From Rubritalea squalenifaciens DSM 18772 (GTDB lineage: Bacteria; Verrucomicrobiota; Verrucomicrobiia; Verrucomicrobiales; Akkermansiaceae): DNA of 64,000 nucleotides. Both the position numbers and the translations under genes were made by a program. The stretch spans positions 1,115,754 through 1,179,753 of the forward strand of contig NZ_FQYR01000002.1 of assembly GCF_900141815.1 (NCBI RefSeq), in the 5' to 3' direction. Below the pieces are notes generated by a model. That model worked only from the letters and a program-made list of their open reading frames with translations, had not been told where the DNA came from and made no database searches. Below are positions 26,844 to 38,900 of the stretch, piece after piece (positions within the stretch are counted from its first letter, which is position 1; the number at the start of each line of letters is the position of its first letter).

Positions 26844-29393
26844 ATGGCGACAGCAAAGAATAGGTCACGGAAGGATGCGGTGGAGCGCCAGTTGCCTGGT
26901 TGGTTCAACGAGGTGGTTGGGATAGGGATGATTGGCTTCGGGCTGATGCTTTTGCTTGCTTTGGTATCCTACACTCCGGGAGATTTGCCGAACTGGGTAG
27001 GCTATGGCCCGGATAGCACACCGAATAGCCCGGCTCACAATATCATCGGTGTAGTCGGAGCTTTGCTTGCATGGTTGCAGCTGATTCTTTTTGGGGCGGC
27101 TTCCTACTTGCTGCCGCTGGGCCTGATTTGGCTGGGGGTAGCTTATGCCTTTATGGAGGGCAAGTTGACTCGCCGGACTTGGTTTGGCTTTGTGTGTTTT
27201 ATTCTGACTGGAGCCTGCTTGATCAACGTGCTGGAGCTACTAAGTATCTGGGCAAATGAGATCATGATCACTCATCCCGGTGGTGTCATCGGGTACGGGG
27301 TGGGTACCTTATTTTTTGAGAAGCTTCTGAACAAGACTGGCGCCGTTCTCCTGCTCTTAGTGGCGTATTTGATCGGAATGATCATGCTTACCGGCCTGAA
27401 CCCGATTCAATTTACTAAAGTAGCATTCAAGCAATTCAGTGAGTGGAATCAAAAACGCAAGGATGAGAAGAGTAGACTGCGTGAGAAGAATTCCAAGAAA
27501 GCGATCCGGGAAGCTGAACGTAAAGCGCGTCTTGATGAGCGTGAGCGCGCCAAGGAAGAAGTGAAGAAAGAGGCGGCGGAAGAGAAGGCTGCGGCCAAGA
27601 AGGTGAAGGAGAAAGAAGTTGCCGCCAAGAAAGCCAAGGAGGAAGAAGAGATCCGCAAGAATCCGCAGGTGGAGATGGATCTTAAGGAGGTACCTAAGCC
27701 CCAGATCATTGATGCTGCCCAGCGCCGCAAACCAAAGCTGGAAGTCGGTGCGAAACCTTTCAACAAGAAGAAAGACAAAGAGAAGGGTATCTCATTGGCG
27801 ACTGATGCCTTTGAAGATTATGAGACTCCGGGCTTTGATCTGCTCTCCTACGATGATTCTGAGGAAGAGCCTGAAACCAACAAGGACGAGTTGCTCTCTG
27901 TCCAAAAAACCATCGTGGATACTCTCAAGGCCTTTGGTGTGGAAGTAACCGCTGGTGATATTACCCGCGGTCCAACCATCACCCGATATGAGGTCTATCC
28001 AAGTATTGGTCTGCGGGTAAGCCGCATCACTCAGCTGGAGGCTGACCTAGCCCGTGCCACCCGTGCCGAGCGCATTAACATCCTTGCTCCTATCCCGGGT
28101 AAGGACACTGTGGGTATTGAGATTGCCAATGACAATAAGGTCGCTGTGCCGCTACGCGAGCTGTTGCAGGATGAGGCCTTTGCCAGTGCGAAGAAGAGGA
28201 TCCCGCTGGCTCTCGGTAAGGATGTTTATGGAAATACGGTGATTGCCGATCTGGCAGCCATGCCCCACTTGCTGGTCGCGGGTGCTACTGGAGCAGGTAA
28301 GTCGGTGTGTATCAACTCGATCATTGCGAGTATTCTCTTCAAGTTTAGCCCGGATGAGCTGCGCTTCATCATGGTCGACCCGAAGGTGGTTGAAATGCAG
28401 ATCTACGGCAAGCTTCCGCACCTCGTAGTCCCAGTGGTGACTGATCCAAATAAGGTGGTCGCTGCGCTACGCTGGGTGGTGAATGAGATGGAAAAGCGCT
28501 ACCGTATCTTTGCGAAGTGCGGGGTAAGAAACTTCGATGGCTTTAACAGCCGCCCTCGACCTCAGAAAGAAGAGGAGCCAGTCGTGGAGGAAGAGGTCAC
28601 TCCTGAGGAGGAGCCGGAACCTGATCCAGAGGCGATCGAGTCCATTGCTCGTGCGTTGGAGGACGGAGAACTTGGCCCAATGGCAGACCGTGATGAGGAT
28701 GAGCTTGATTTCGAAGACGAGATTCCGGACCGCATTCCTTACATCGTGGTGATCATTGACGAGCTTGCTGACCTTATGCAGACCGCGCCAGCGGATGTGG
28801 AGATGAACATTGCCCGTATCGCTCAGAAAGCACGTGCGGCAGGTATTCACCTGATTATTGCTACCCAGACACCACGTGCTGATGTGGTGACTGGCATTAT
28901 CAAGGCGAACATTCCGAGTCGTATTGCTTTCCAGGTATCCTCATCACTCGATTCCCGGGTTATTCTGGATACCAAGGGGGCTGAGAAGCTGGTGGGTAAG
29001 GGTGACATGCTCTACCTACCACCAGGATCAGCTAAGCTCGAGCGAGCTCAAGGTGCTTTTGTGTCTGACGAGGAAGTCGAGGCGATCGTCGATTTCTGTT
29101 CCAATCAGGCAGAGCAACAATTTGAAGAGTCAGTACAGGAGTCCATTGAGAAAGGTGGCGGCAGCGATGATGGTGGGGCAGATGAAGTGTCCGATGCTGA
29201 TGAGGAAATCATTCAAAAATGTCTGGAGGTGATCCAGCAGGAGCAAAAGGCGAGTACGTCTCTTCTCCAGCGCAGGTTGCGCCTAGGATATACCCGTGCA
29301 GCCCGCATGATGGATATTCTGGAGGACAGGGGGATTATCGGGCCTGCAGATGGAGCTAAGGCCAGGGAGATTCTCGTGCGTTTCGACGACTAG
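26844..29393 (+). CDS. ftsK: DNA translocase FtsK
   Basis: FtsK pumps chromosomal DNA through the closing septum and activates dimer resolution. The 849-residue product starts at ATG 26844, preceded by GAGAGGAA, giving MATAKNRSRKD. It has four N-terminal membrane helices (about 25-185), a very charged Lys/Glu/Ala coiled linker (about 199-310), and the motor with Walker A GATGAGKSV (about 480-488) and Walker B YIVVIIDELADLM (about 631-643). A winged-helix gamma domain closes the chain (about 783-849, ending SLLQRRLRLGYTRAARMMDILE). A Glu/Asp/Pro-rich insertion of about 60 residues sits in the motor just before Walker B. The arsR-like gene follows after 76 bases. Confidence 0.95.
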   Translation: MATAKNRSRKDAVERQLPGWFNEVVGIGMIGFGLMLLLALVSYTPGDLPNWVGYGPDSTPNSPAHNIIGVVGALLAWLQLILFGAASYLLPLGLIWLGVAYAFMEGKLTRRTWFGFVCFILTGACLINVLELLSIWANEIMITHPGGVIGYGVGTLFFEKLLNKTGAVLLLLVAYLIGMIMLTGLNPIQFTKVAFKQFSEWNQKRKDEKSRLREKNSKKAIREAERKARLDERERAKEEVKKEAAEEKAAAKKVKEKEVAAKKAKEEEEIRKNPQVEMDLKEVPKPQIIDAAQRRKPKLEVGAKPFNKKKDKEKGISLATDAFEDYETPGFDLLSYDDSEEEPETNKDELLSVQKTIVDTLKAFGVEVTAGDITRGPTITRYEVYPSIGLRVSRITQLEADLARATRAERINILAPIPGKDTVGIEIANDNKVAVPLRELLQDEAFASAKKRIPLALGKDVYGNTVIADLAAMPHLLVAGATGAGKSVCINSIIASILFKFSPDELRFIMVDPKVVEMQIYGKLPHLVVPVVTDPNKVVAALRWVVNEMEKRYRIFAKCGVRNFDGFNSRPRPQKEEEPVVEEEVTPEEEPEPDPEAIESIARALEDGELGPMADRDEDELDFEDEIPDRIPYIVVIIDELADLMQTAPADVEMNIARIAQKARAAGIHLIIATQTPRADVVTGIIKANIPSRIAFQVSSSLDSRVILDTKGAEKLVGKGDMLYLPPGSAKLERAQGAFVSDEEVEAIVDFCSNQAEQQFEESVQESIEKGGGSDDGGADEVSDADEEIIQKCLEVIQQEQKASTSLLQRRLRLGYTRAARMMDILEDRGIIGPADGAKAREILVRFDD

Positions 29394-29469
29394 GAAGCGC
29401 TTTATTTTACCTTGCTGAATTTCCAGTTTATAGAGATCATTATCGAACAGGATGAAGGAAAAACAGAAT

Positions 29470-29787
29470 ATGACCGATGCTCAGGTGGAGGAGGCTGCCA
29501 AGCAGTTCACTATCCTCTCTGAACCAGCTCGTTTGTATCTGCTCAGAGCTCTGATGGAAGGGGAACAGAATGTGACTCAGCTGGTAGAGAAGACCGGCTT
29601 AAAGCAGGGAACGGCATCTAAGCATCTTGGTCTACTGGCGAATGCCGGATTCATCGCTCGTAAGCGTGATGGTAATTTTGTGATCTACCAGATCAGCGAC
29701 CCGATGGTCTTTGAATTGTGCAAGCTGATGTGTTGCCGCCTTGAGGAGCAGGCTAGACAGCGTGCCGATGAATTGAGAGTCCAATGA
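29470..29787 (+). CDS. ArsR-family winged-helix transcriptional regulator
   Basis: The product (105 residues from ATG 29470, which has AAGGA nine bases upstream) has the ArsR layout: ILSEPARLYLLRALMEGEQNVTQLVEKTGLKQGTASKHLGLLANAGFIARKRDGNFVIYQI. The recognition helix is KQGTASKHLGLL. Cysteines lie in ELCKLMCCRLEEQ near the C-terminus and could sense thiols, persulfide or metal. The opposite-strand neighbour is a decayed YeeE/YedE-like gene. Such transporters are often controlled by ArsR-type sulfur sensors (BigR/SqrR), so a sulfur role is plausible but inferred. Confidence 0.88.
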   Translation: MTDAQVEEAAKQFTILSEPARLYLLRALMEGEQNVTQLVEKTGLKQGTASKHLGLLANAGFIARKRDGNFVIYQISDPMVFELCKLMCCRLEEQARQRADELRVQ

Positions 29788-29788
29788 G

Positions 29789-29821
29789 AAGTGGCACACG
29801 GCGTAGAGCCGCATGCCACTT
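29789..29821. terminator. Hairpin after the ArsR gene
   Basis: AAGTGGCA/TGCCACTT pairs around an inner CGGC/GCCG helix, directly after the stop at 29787. There is no clear T run, so it may act as a weak or assisted terminator. Confidence 0.5.
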
Positions 29822-29854
29822 GAATGTGTCGTGTGTGTGTCGCCGTGTTTTCGG

Positions 29855-30168
29855 CTAAGATTCTGCTGGTCTGTCCTTGCCTTTGAGTAGTTTGAATACT
29901 GTCAGGAAAATGGCTGCCAAGATGGCCCATCAGGCGTATTCGGGATTATGGGTGATCTCAGGAAGTCTGGCCTTGCCGTGGTCTCCCATTTTCAGGAAGC
30001 CTGATTTCAAGCCCGGATAGACGAGGGCGTAGAGATCTCTGTCGACATACCTAAAGGTTTGTCGACGAGTAAGAATACGAGCCAGCTGAGAACTCCTATT
30101 CCTGCTCCCACAAGATAAGGATTCCATCTGGGGCTGCTGAGCCAGCTACCTTTTGATTGATCGTTCAT
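29855..30168 (-). pseudogene. Remnant of a YeeE/YedE-like membrane transporter gene
   Basis: From an ATG at 30168 the minus strand reads MNDQSKGSWLSS, then RWNPYLVGAGIGVLSWLVFL and LVDKPLGMSTEIS, which matches the N-terminal signature of YeeE/YedE (thiosulfate-uptake type) permeases. The frame stops at 30007, only 53 codons in. A second frame, offset by one base, carries on with YALVYPGLKSGFLKMGDHGK to a TGA at 29932-29930. Beyond that TGA the same frame reads a hydrophobic helix WAILAAIFLTVFKLLKG to a TAG at 29855. A full YeeE/YedE protein has several hundred residues. This pattern indicates a frameshift, an in-frame stop and a large internal loss. Only the first 45 residues are firmly assigned to the family. 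Confidence 0.6.
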
Positions 30169-30187
30169 TGAGTCATTTCTTGGTTTC

Positions 30188-30217
30188 CATATCACGATAT
30201 GCCGAAAAAAAGATATG
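30188..30217. promoter_or_regulatory. Palindromic candidate operator upstream of the YeeE-like remnant
   Basis: CATATC-AC-GATATG is a perfect 6+6 inverted repeat at 30188-30201, and a further GATATG lies at 30212-30217. It sits 20 bases above the remnant's ATG. ArsR-type regulators bind AT-rich imperfect palindromes of this size, so it may be the binding site of the neighbouring regulator. The remainder to 30454 shows no gene and would be the leader of the helicase gene. Confidence 0.35.
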
Positions 30218-30454
30218 GTAAAATGGAGAGTGTTTTTTGAGTGAGATGAAGGGAGGTGTAGTCTATGGGACTGTATGGGAATCAGAAGTTTCTGAGGATT
30301 GGGAGTGTGTGAGAAGCGGGAAAAGTGTTGCTATTTGTCAAAGGGCTGCGCATAGGTCGCGTCCTAGGGGGGCGAACGGCCTCCAGACCGCGATTGATTT
30401 TTGGGTAAAAGTAATGATCAGAAGCGGTTTAGTATCATTAACCAATACTGATTC

Positions 30455-32230
<1,776 letters not shown>

Positions 32231-32253
32231 TCCTTTTAATAAAGAATTTCAGG

Positions 32254-32291
32254 AGTGCTTCGTAATGATTTTGTTACGAAGCACTTTTTTT
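32254..32291 (+). terminator. Terminator after the helicase gene
   Basis: The perfect 12-base stem AGTGCTTCGTAA/TTACGAAGCACT is followed by at least six T. Confidence 0.95.
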
Positions 32292-32387
32292 ATCTGCCTA
32301 TTCATGGGGGAGTTGTTTGGCAGATCTATTTGCGACAGAGAGCTTGCAAGCTGATCAAATATGAGGTGAGTTTAATTTGCGCTCATT

Positions 32388-33536
32388 ATGACATCAGCCA
32401 ATCCAACGAATTCCGGAGATCAGCAAAAACAGCTTTATCATTGCGATAGGTGTGGAGAACTCTTCAAAGCTCCTGTGTTACCAGCAGAGCGAGTCATTTG
32501 CCACATCTGTGGTAATCCACCAGTTAGGGTGCTGAAATCCAAGGTGAATGTAGATGAAATGACCGTGAGTGCCTCGGATGCTGGTCATCATGCGAGTGGA
32601 GGACACTCCAAGGGGAAGGATGTTGCGGATTTCGTAGGTGCGAAAAAAGCCAAGCGCATGAAACAGCTCCAGCTCGCCTTTGCTGTTTGGGCAGCGGTCT
32701 TGGTGATTGGGGGGGGCGCCGGTATCTATTACCGGATGGAGCAGGAAGCGAGTGCTGCTAAATCTAAAGAGAACAATGATAAGCGGGATTATGACCGCGT
32801 GATGTATAATCAGCGGGTGGTAGATGCTCTGCAAAGGACTCGTAATATCCTGGCGAGTTTCAATGAGAGCCCTGACAATAACCTCAGATCTTCCTTTGTG
32901 ATGAATGGTGTGGACCTACTGCTGCCTATGGGGGACTACTATAGTGCAAACCCGAAACTAGGTATCAAGGGGCAGATGGGAATCATGGGTGTGTACCTTG
33001 ATGAAGGAGGTGAGTACCACCGGTTTGATACGATCGTGAAGGATGAGGAAGGAAAAGTCCTGGAGGTGGTTTACTGGAAGAAAGGAAATGCTTGGAAGTT
33101 GGACTGGGAGCAGCTTGTCAAATATTCAAGTGTTAGCTGGGATCGATTCTTGCTCGCCAAGTCTGTGGGATATGAGGGGGATTTCAGATTGTATGTGCGC
33201 GGTATTTCTATGGGGGACCGCCGTGAGGGGGATCCTCTCTATGTGAGATTCTATGAGCCCAAAATTTTCGATGGAGGCAGGGGTACCGAGTCTCCAATCG
33301 TAAAGGTGAATGTGAACACTGACATGGGCAAGGCGATGCTGGATGCTTTGGAAGCGGCTCAGAAAGCCAGTTCCAAAGATGCGGTGTTAGGGAAAGTAGA
33401 TCCACCGGGCTGGGCACGAGTACACTTGAAGCTAGCCTGGGAGCAGAGCAATGGTGAGGCTGAATTAAAGGTAAAGCATTTCTATGCTCCGAACTGGTTT
33501 ACAGTACACGGTGAGGGGATTTCCTCGGAGCAGTAG
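32388..33536 (+). CDS. Hypothetical zinc-ribbon membrane protein
   Basis: I do not recognise the family. The 382-residue product has an N-terminal zinc-ribbon-like motif (Cys 19, 22, 38 and 41 in CDRCG and CHICG), a polar His/Gly-rich linker, one membrane helix at about 95-115 (LAFAVWAAVLVIGGGAGIYY), and an extracytoplasmic domain of about 260 residues. That domain contains YHRFDTIVKDEEGKVLEVVYWKKGNAWKLDWEQLVKYSS, which reads like a folded beta-rich ligand or SH3-like domain. The topology puts the zinc ribbon in the cytoplasm. It stands between two convergent transcripts and its stop is 5 bases from the aroE stop. Confidence 0.7.
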   Translation: MTSANPTNSGDQQKQLYHCDRCGELFKAPVLPAERVICHICGNPPVRVLKSKVNVDEMTVSASDAGHHASGGHSKGKDVADFVGAKKAKRMKQLQLAFAVWAAVLVIGGGAGIYYRMEQEASAAKSKENNDKRDYDRVMYNQRVVDALQRTRNILASFNESPDNNLRSSFVMNGVDLLLPMGDYYSANPKLGIKGQMGIMGVYLDEGGEYHRFDTIVKDEEGKVLEVVYWKKGNAWKLDWEQLVKYSSVSWDRFLLAKSVGYEGDFRLYVRGISMGDRREGDPLYVRFYEPKIFDGGRGTESPIVKVNVNTDMGKAMLDALEAAQKASSKDAVLGKVDPPGWARVHLKLAWEQSNGEAELKVKHFYAPNWFTVHGEGISSEQ

Positions 33537-33541
33537 AAAGA

Positions 33542-34390
33542 TTACTTCTGAAGCAGGGCTTTATGCATGAGCTCTAGATTTGGCTTGATGCCAAACCAGG
33601 CCTCAAAGGCAAAAGCGCCTTGGTGCAGTAGCATGGATAGTCCATTGGATGTCTTAGCTCCCACTTCAGATGCCGCTTTTAACAAAGGTGTGACTGGTGG
33701 GTTGTAGATGGCATCGTACACCATGTGGCGAGAGAGAAGTGCCTCCTCAGGTAGAGGGAGAGGGTCGCTTGGCTTAAGCCCTAGCGAGGTGGCGTTGATG
33801 ATAAGGTCCACTCTGGAGGCTGCTTCGATCAGGCTTTCGGTATCTGTCGAGAGAGTCGTGACGAGTTTGCCGCCATGGTTGTCCACCAAATCGATGGCAA
33901 TGGGCTCGAGTTTCTCGATGGTGCGGTTAGACAAATAGACCGCTGGGGCGCCTTCACGGCAGCATTGGGTGGCAATCGCACGACCTGCCCCTCCTCCAGC
34001 TCCGAGGATCAGGATGCGGAGTTCGGAGAGAGACTTACCGAAGTCCTCAAGGATAGCCTGCGAGAGGCCTGCGCCGTCTGTGTTGTGTCCCAGAATAGTG
34101 CCGTCCTCACGGAAGACGATAGTATTGGTGGCGCCGAGAGCCTTGGCGTCATCCGTGAGTTCATCACAAATCTCCATGGCCTCAAGTTTATGAGGAACGG
34201 TGACATTGCAGCCGATGTATCCTTCTTCCTGCATTTTGCTGAAAGCTTCTTTGACTTTTCCGGGTTCTACATCAATAGCGATGTAGCTGGCGTCCACGCC
34301 TGCGTCGTCCAGTGCTGGCTGGTGCATGCGGGGGGATGCAGAGTGAGATACCGGATGACCGATAACCGCTAGTCGAGGTGGTTTGCTCAT
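33542..34390 (-). CDS. aroE: Shikimate dehydrogenase
   Basis: AroE reduces 3-dehydroshikimate to shikimate with NADPH in aromatic amino acid synthesis. The 282-residue product has the substrate-binding VIGHPVSHSASPRMHQPAL, the catalytic Lys in NVTVPHKLEAM, NTDG in LGHNTDGAGL, the NADP-binding loop LILGAGGGAGRAIATQC and the C-terminal LHQGAFAFEAWFG. The length is normal. It follows gltX by 23 bases on the same strand and is probably co-transcribed with it. Confidence 0.96.
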   Translation of the reverse strand: MSKPPRLAVIGHPVSHSASPRMHQPALDDAGVDASYIAIDVEPGKVKEAFSKMQEEGYIGCNVTVPHKLEAMEICDELTDDAKALGATNTIVFREDGTILGHNTDGAGLSQAILEDFGKSLSELRILILGAGGGAGRAIATQCCREGAPAVYLSNRTIEKLEPIAIDLVDNHGGKLVTTLSTDTESLIEAASRVDLIINATSLGLKPSDPLPLPEEALLSRHMVYDAIYNPPVTPLLKAASEVGAKTSNGLSMLLHQGAFAFEAWFGIKPNLELMHKALLQK

Positions 34391-34413
34391 GGAAGAAGGA
34401 TAGCTGTTAGTGA

Positions 34414-35721
34414 TTAGGAAAGCTCTTCTACCGCGCGGCGGATACGGCGAACAGATTCTTTGTGGCCCATGATGTTGAGAATATCTCCAAGATCTGGTCC
34501 ACCAGCAGCTCCTGTGAGGGCTACACGAGTTGGGAACATGAGCTGGCCGGGCTTGGCTCCGTTGGCTTTGGCGGTTTCTCCGATCGTCTCCTTGGCTTGG
34601 CTCCAGTCGGTGAGACCTTCAAGTGCATCAGCCAGTTTTGCTAAGAGGTCAGCAGCTTGCTCGTTCTTTTTCACCTTCTCGATAGCTTCTGGGCAGAATG
34701 GGTAGTCTTCATTCAAGAAGAAGGAAACCATGGCTGGTACTTCAGCGAGGAGGCTGACTTTCTCTTGGATCGATGCAGCGATAGCTGTAAAGTCAGAACC
34801 GGTGACAAGGCCTGCATTCTCTACGAATGGATTGGCTTCCGCAGCGAACTCTTCTGGGCTGAGTTTAGCAAGATGCTGTTGGTTCATCCATTTGCACTTG
34901 TCGATGTCAAACTTGGCAGGAGCTCGGTTGACGTTCTCGATGGTGAATTTCTCGATCAGCTCTTCAGGAGAGAAAATTTCTTGTTCGTCCTTTGGTGACC
35001 AGCCCAGCAGAGCGAGGAAGTTGAAGACTGCCTTGTCAGTGTATCCATTGACAGGATATTCGCCGAGGGCGGCACCTTGGTCACGCTTGGACATCTTGGA
35101 GCCATCCATGTTGAGGATGAGTGGAATATGTGCGTACTTAGGAGGCTCGATACCAAAGGCTTCGAAGAGCTGGAGGTGTTTTGGCGTGTTCATGAGGTGA
35201 TCCTCGCCACGAATGACATGAGTCATTTCCATTTCGATGTCATCCACCACATTGACGAAGTGGAAAGTGTAAGTTCCGTCAGAGCGCTTGACTACCATGT
35301 CTGGGTTGATGTCCTCGTTGGTGTAGTCGACTGTGACTTCGCCACAGACCAGATCATTCATCACGATTGGTTTACGCTCAAAGCGGAAGCGGTAGGCGCC
35401 TTCATCTTCGTAGACGCGGTCAGCAGCCACAAGTTTCTCGAAGTAGCTGTCATAAATTTCCTGACGCTGGGACTGGAAATAGGGGCCGTGTGGTCCACCT
35501 GCCTCAGGGCCTTCGTCCCACTGGAGTCCAAGCCAGCTGAGGCCGTCGAAGATTGCTTCACGAGCAGCTTCTGTATTGCGGGCGTGATCTGTATCTTCCA
35601 CGCGAAGTATGAAGATGCCTCCATGCTTTTTGGCAAAGAGGTAGTTGAAAAGTGCGGTGCGGGCACCACCAACGTGAAGGTAGCCTGTAGGAGATGGCGC
35701 GAAGCGGGTACGTACTTGCAT
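34414..35721 (-). CDS. gltX: Glutamyl-tRNA synthetase
   Basis: The enzyme charges tRNA-Glu. The 435-residue product has the class I HIGH-type motif in SPTGYLHVGGARTALFN and the KMSKS-type motif in SKMSKRDQG. The catalytic core looks complete. The C-terminal anticodon-binding part is somewhat short, the family usually being 460-490 residues. It ends with an LMFPTRVALTGAAGGPDLGDILNIMG segment, typical of the family. Whether it also charges tRNA-Gln cannot be seen. A tRNA-Glu gene lies 20 kb away in the window. Confidence 0.95.
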   Translation of the reverse strand: MQVRTRFAPSPTGYLHVGGARTALFNYLFAKKHGGIFILRVEDTDHARNTEAAREAIFDGLSWLGLQWDEGPEAGGPHGPYFQSQRQEIYDSYFEKLVAADRVYEDEGAYRFRFERKPIVMNDLVCGEVTVDYTNEDINPDMVVKRSDGTYTFHFVNVVDDIEMEMTHVIRGEDHLMNTPKHLQLFEAFGIEPPKYAHIPLILNMDGSKMSKRDQGAALGEYPVNGYTDKAVFNFLALLGWSPKDEQEIFSPEELIEKFTIENVNRAPAKFDIDKCKWMNQQHLAKLSPEEFAAEANPFVENAGLVTGSDFTAIAASIQEKVSLLAEVPAMVSFFLNEDYPFCPEAIEKVKKNEQAADLLAKLADALEGLTDWSQAKETIGETAKANGAKPGQLMFPTRVALTGAAGGPDLGDILNIMGHKESVRRIRRAVEELS

Positions 35722-35929
35722 AATGATTGGTCAAAAAAGTGTTTCTGGGATTGGTTTAGATGGGGGAGCGGCAGAGTGCAACGGTTATCGTGAAACTCGT
35801 GCTGGATAGGAGGCTCTTAGCAAGCTGTCGGAGTTTTCTGGGTGGGGATAAAGGTAATTTGTCACTTTTCCTGATAACGATCTCAAGAGCAGATCCATAT
35901 TTAGGGAACACACATAACCTACTCACCTT

Positions 35930-38900
35930 ATGGATATAAGAATCATTTCATTGGGCTCGATCGGTCTTGCTTTGTCAGGTCTGATACATGCCGCACAATT
36001 CGATTTTGGAAACGGTACCGTTGATGGAAATACGGGCGTGGCTGCCAATGTAGTGATTACTGATGGTGCAGCACTTAACACGATTAATGCGACAGTGGAT
36101 GGTATCAGCCTAACCCTGCAGGGCATGGATAGTGGCGGAGGTACCTATGGTTCCAATTCCCAAGGCTTCGGAATTTACTCCAGCGGTACAAGTGGGGCTA
36201 CGGACAGACGCATCAGTGATGGGGACGGAGAGACCGTGCAGTTTTCTTTTGATAAAACAGTCACGATTCAAACTGTCAGAATGGGGTCGATGACCAACGG
36301 TGAGTCGTTTTCCATCAGTTTTGTCTCAGGAACAGATCCCTTCGGAGGCGGCAATTATACCTTCACAGAGGATGGCACATACGGTCCTACAGAGGATATT
36401 CCTGTGAATATCGTGGTTGAGGCGGGGACTGTACTGGAGTTCACGACAGAGAACGACCTTGGGGGAGGCGTGCTCTGGAATGATATGGTAGTAGCCGAGG
36501 GGGTAGTTACCCCGAGCTCAGATGCGGAGACGCTGGCATCATTTCCTACATCTACGGTTCTGGAGAATCCCGTTGCTGGAGATTCTCCCGGAGTGACTAC
36601 CATCGCCTCCGGTAATTCCAAGGGGCAGAGTTTCTCTCTGGCAGCTCAGACAGAGGTGACCAGCTTTGTATTCGAGATCACGGAGGTGACGACAAGTGGT
36701 GCTGTTCAAATAGAGGTGGCGAGAGGTTTGGATAATCTTCCCTGGTTGGACTCGACATTGGTTCATCAATTTACGTTGCCTGCTGATTTGCTCAGCGCAG
36801 GTGACTATCTACAAGTGAACTTGCCGAGTCCTTTGGTGTTGAGCCGGGGTACATGGACGGTGACTCTTGAGGGAGTTGGTTCGACCTCGTTCTCAGCACG
36901 TTTGTCCGGAGATGATTTGTATCCTGAGGGCTCTTTGATGCGCAAAAACGGAGCTTCTGGTAATACCTGGGATAATGGGACAATGGCTGGCTCGGACTTG
37001 GTCTTTGCTGTGTTGGGTACCCAGCAAGCTGCTGCCACGCCTCCAGCTGGAAAGCCCAATCTTGTCTTTGTGTTGGTGGATGACCTGGGGTGGACAGATA
37101 TTCAGGCGGGCTCTTCAGGGCCAAACGTGATTAATGGAAATAATTACGGATCCACCTATTACCAGACTCCTAACGTGGCTCGATTGGCTGCAGGCGGTCT
37201 ATCCTTTACTCACTGTTATGTGCAGCAAAACTGTGCTCCTACTCGTGCGGCGATTCTTTCCGGACTCTATCCATCTCGAGAAGGTAATGGAGTATATAAC
37301 GTAAGTAGTCTGAACCGAGGAAGTAATGGGGAGGCTTATAACACTCCTGGCCAGAATGAAGATGTGGCGGCTTCTCATGTGACGATCGGTGAGGCTCTTC
37401 AGAGCGCTGGCTACGTCACCGCTCACTTTGGGAAATATCATGCTGGTGAGCATGAGGGTGGGCAAAGCACCAGCCCTGAAAACCAAGGTTACGAGTACAA
37501 CTTCGGAGGAGGCTCACAGGGTAATCCAGGCAGTTTCTACGCGAGCGGGCAGAAATTTGCCGGAAACGTGGGTATTGAGCTGGATAGATGGGCGGATGAT
37601 TATACCCAGGCTTATCTGGACAGCGTGCTGAAAGCCCCTCTGGCAAATCCCTTGAATGCACGAGCCACAGATATCAATGACCCTGATCTTATTCTATCTG
37701 ATTTTGCGAATAGCAACCATGATGCGAACAAGCATCTGACGGATGCGATGGGGGATGCTGCCTTGTCTTTCCTGGACGATCATCGTCAAGGTGAGATGAA
37801 GGATTTTCCTTTTTACATGCAGTTCCACTTCTATGCCGTGCATACTCCTATCCAGCCGCGCTGGGACTTGCGCAAGAAGTACAATGCTCTGACTGGAAAC
37901 TCTTATCACGATGGTGCCGCTTACGCAGCCTTAGTGGAGGGGATGGATCAGACTCTTGGCCGTATTCTGGACTACCTTGAAGATCCTAACGGTGATGGTG
38001 ATAGCGGTGACTCGATAGCCAATAACACCCTGATCATTTTTACCTCTGACAATGGTGGTCATAGCGGAGCTACCGATAACTACCCGTTGCGCCATGTGAA
38101 AGGGAGTGTCTACGAAGGCGGTATCCGAGTGCCATTGATTGTCTGGCAGCCAGGAACGGTTCCAGCAGGTCAGCAATCTGATTCACTCGTGCACGCCGTC
38201 GATTTCTACCCGACACTCGTTGAACATGCGGGCTCGACCTTGCCGGCGGGGATTAATTTTGACGGGACATCATTTGATGCGCACATGGCAGACCCGACCA
38301 CCAATACTCGCGATAGGGAAACGATCTTCTATCACTTGCCCGGCTACATGGATAACCGGTTCCGTCCGTGCTCAGTTGCTTTGGGAAGGGTGAATGGTAA
38401 GACTTACAAGCTGATCTATACTTACGATACCAATTATGCGCCTACTCCCGGGAATCCCGAGAGTTTGCAGGTTCTGAGTAGCCCCTGGGAGCTATACTGT
38501 CTGGATGATAATATTTCTGAGACTAACAACTTGATGGATGGGAGTTATTCCAATCACTTGCTGTATGGAGGTGTGGCAGATACTCTCGCTGCTCAGCTCA
38601 GAGCTTGGATTGATCAAGGTGGGGATGATTGGAATATCAAACAAATCACCGACCCTAATAATGGAAATGCCGAGGTTCCATTTCTCCCGTCTGATGCCCC
38701 GGATGTCATCGTGCCGCATGAGCAACAATTCCATATCACGGGTCAAGGAGTGGACGAAGGTACTGGGAATATTACCATGACTTGGAATAGTGAGGCCAAC
38801 TTTGTGTATCAGATTGAGGCCTCCTCCACGATGCAGGAGGGATCATGGCAAGTGATTGAAGCGAATATCGTGGCTGCTGGGAGTTCCACGACAAAAAATA

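Noticed and set aside
29930..29932. Possible selenocysteine or recoded TGA in the YeeE-like remnant
   Set aside because: The frame is already broken upstream and no downstream hairpin of the selenocysteine-insertion type is evident. Gene decay explains it better.
35077..35793. 238-codon open frame on the plus strand
   Set aside because: It lies wholly antisense to gltX over most of its length, and the gltX frame has all synthetase motifs. The antisense frame has no family features.
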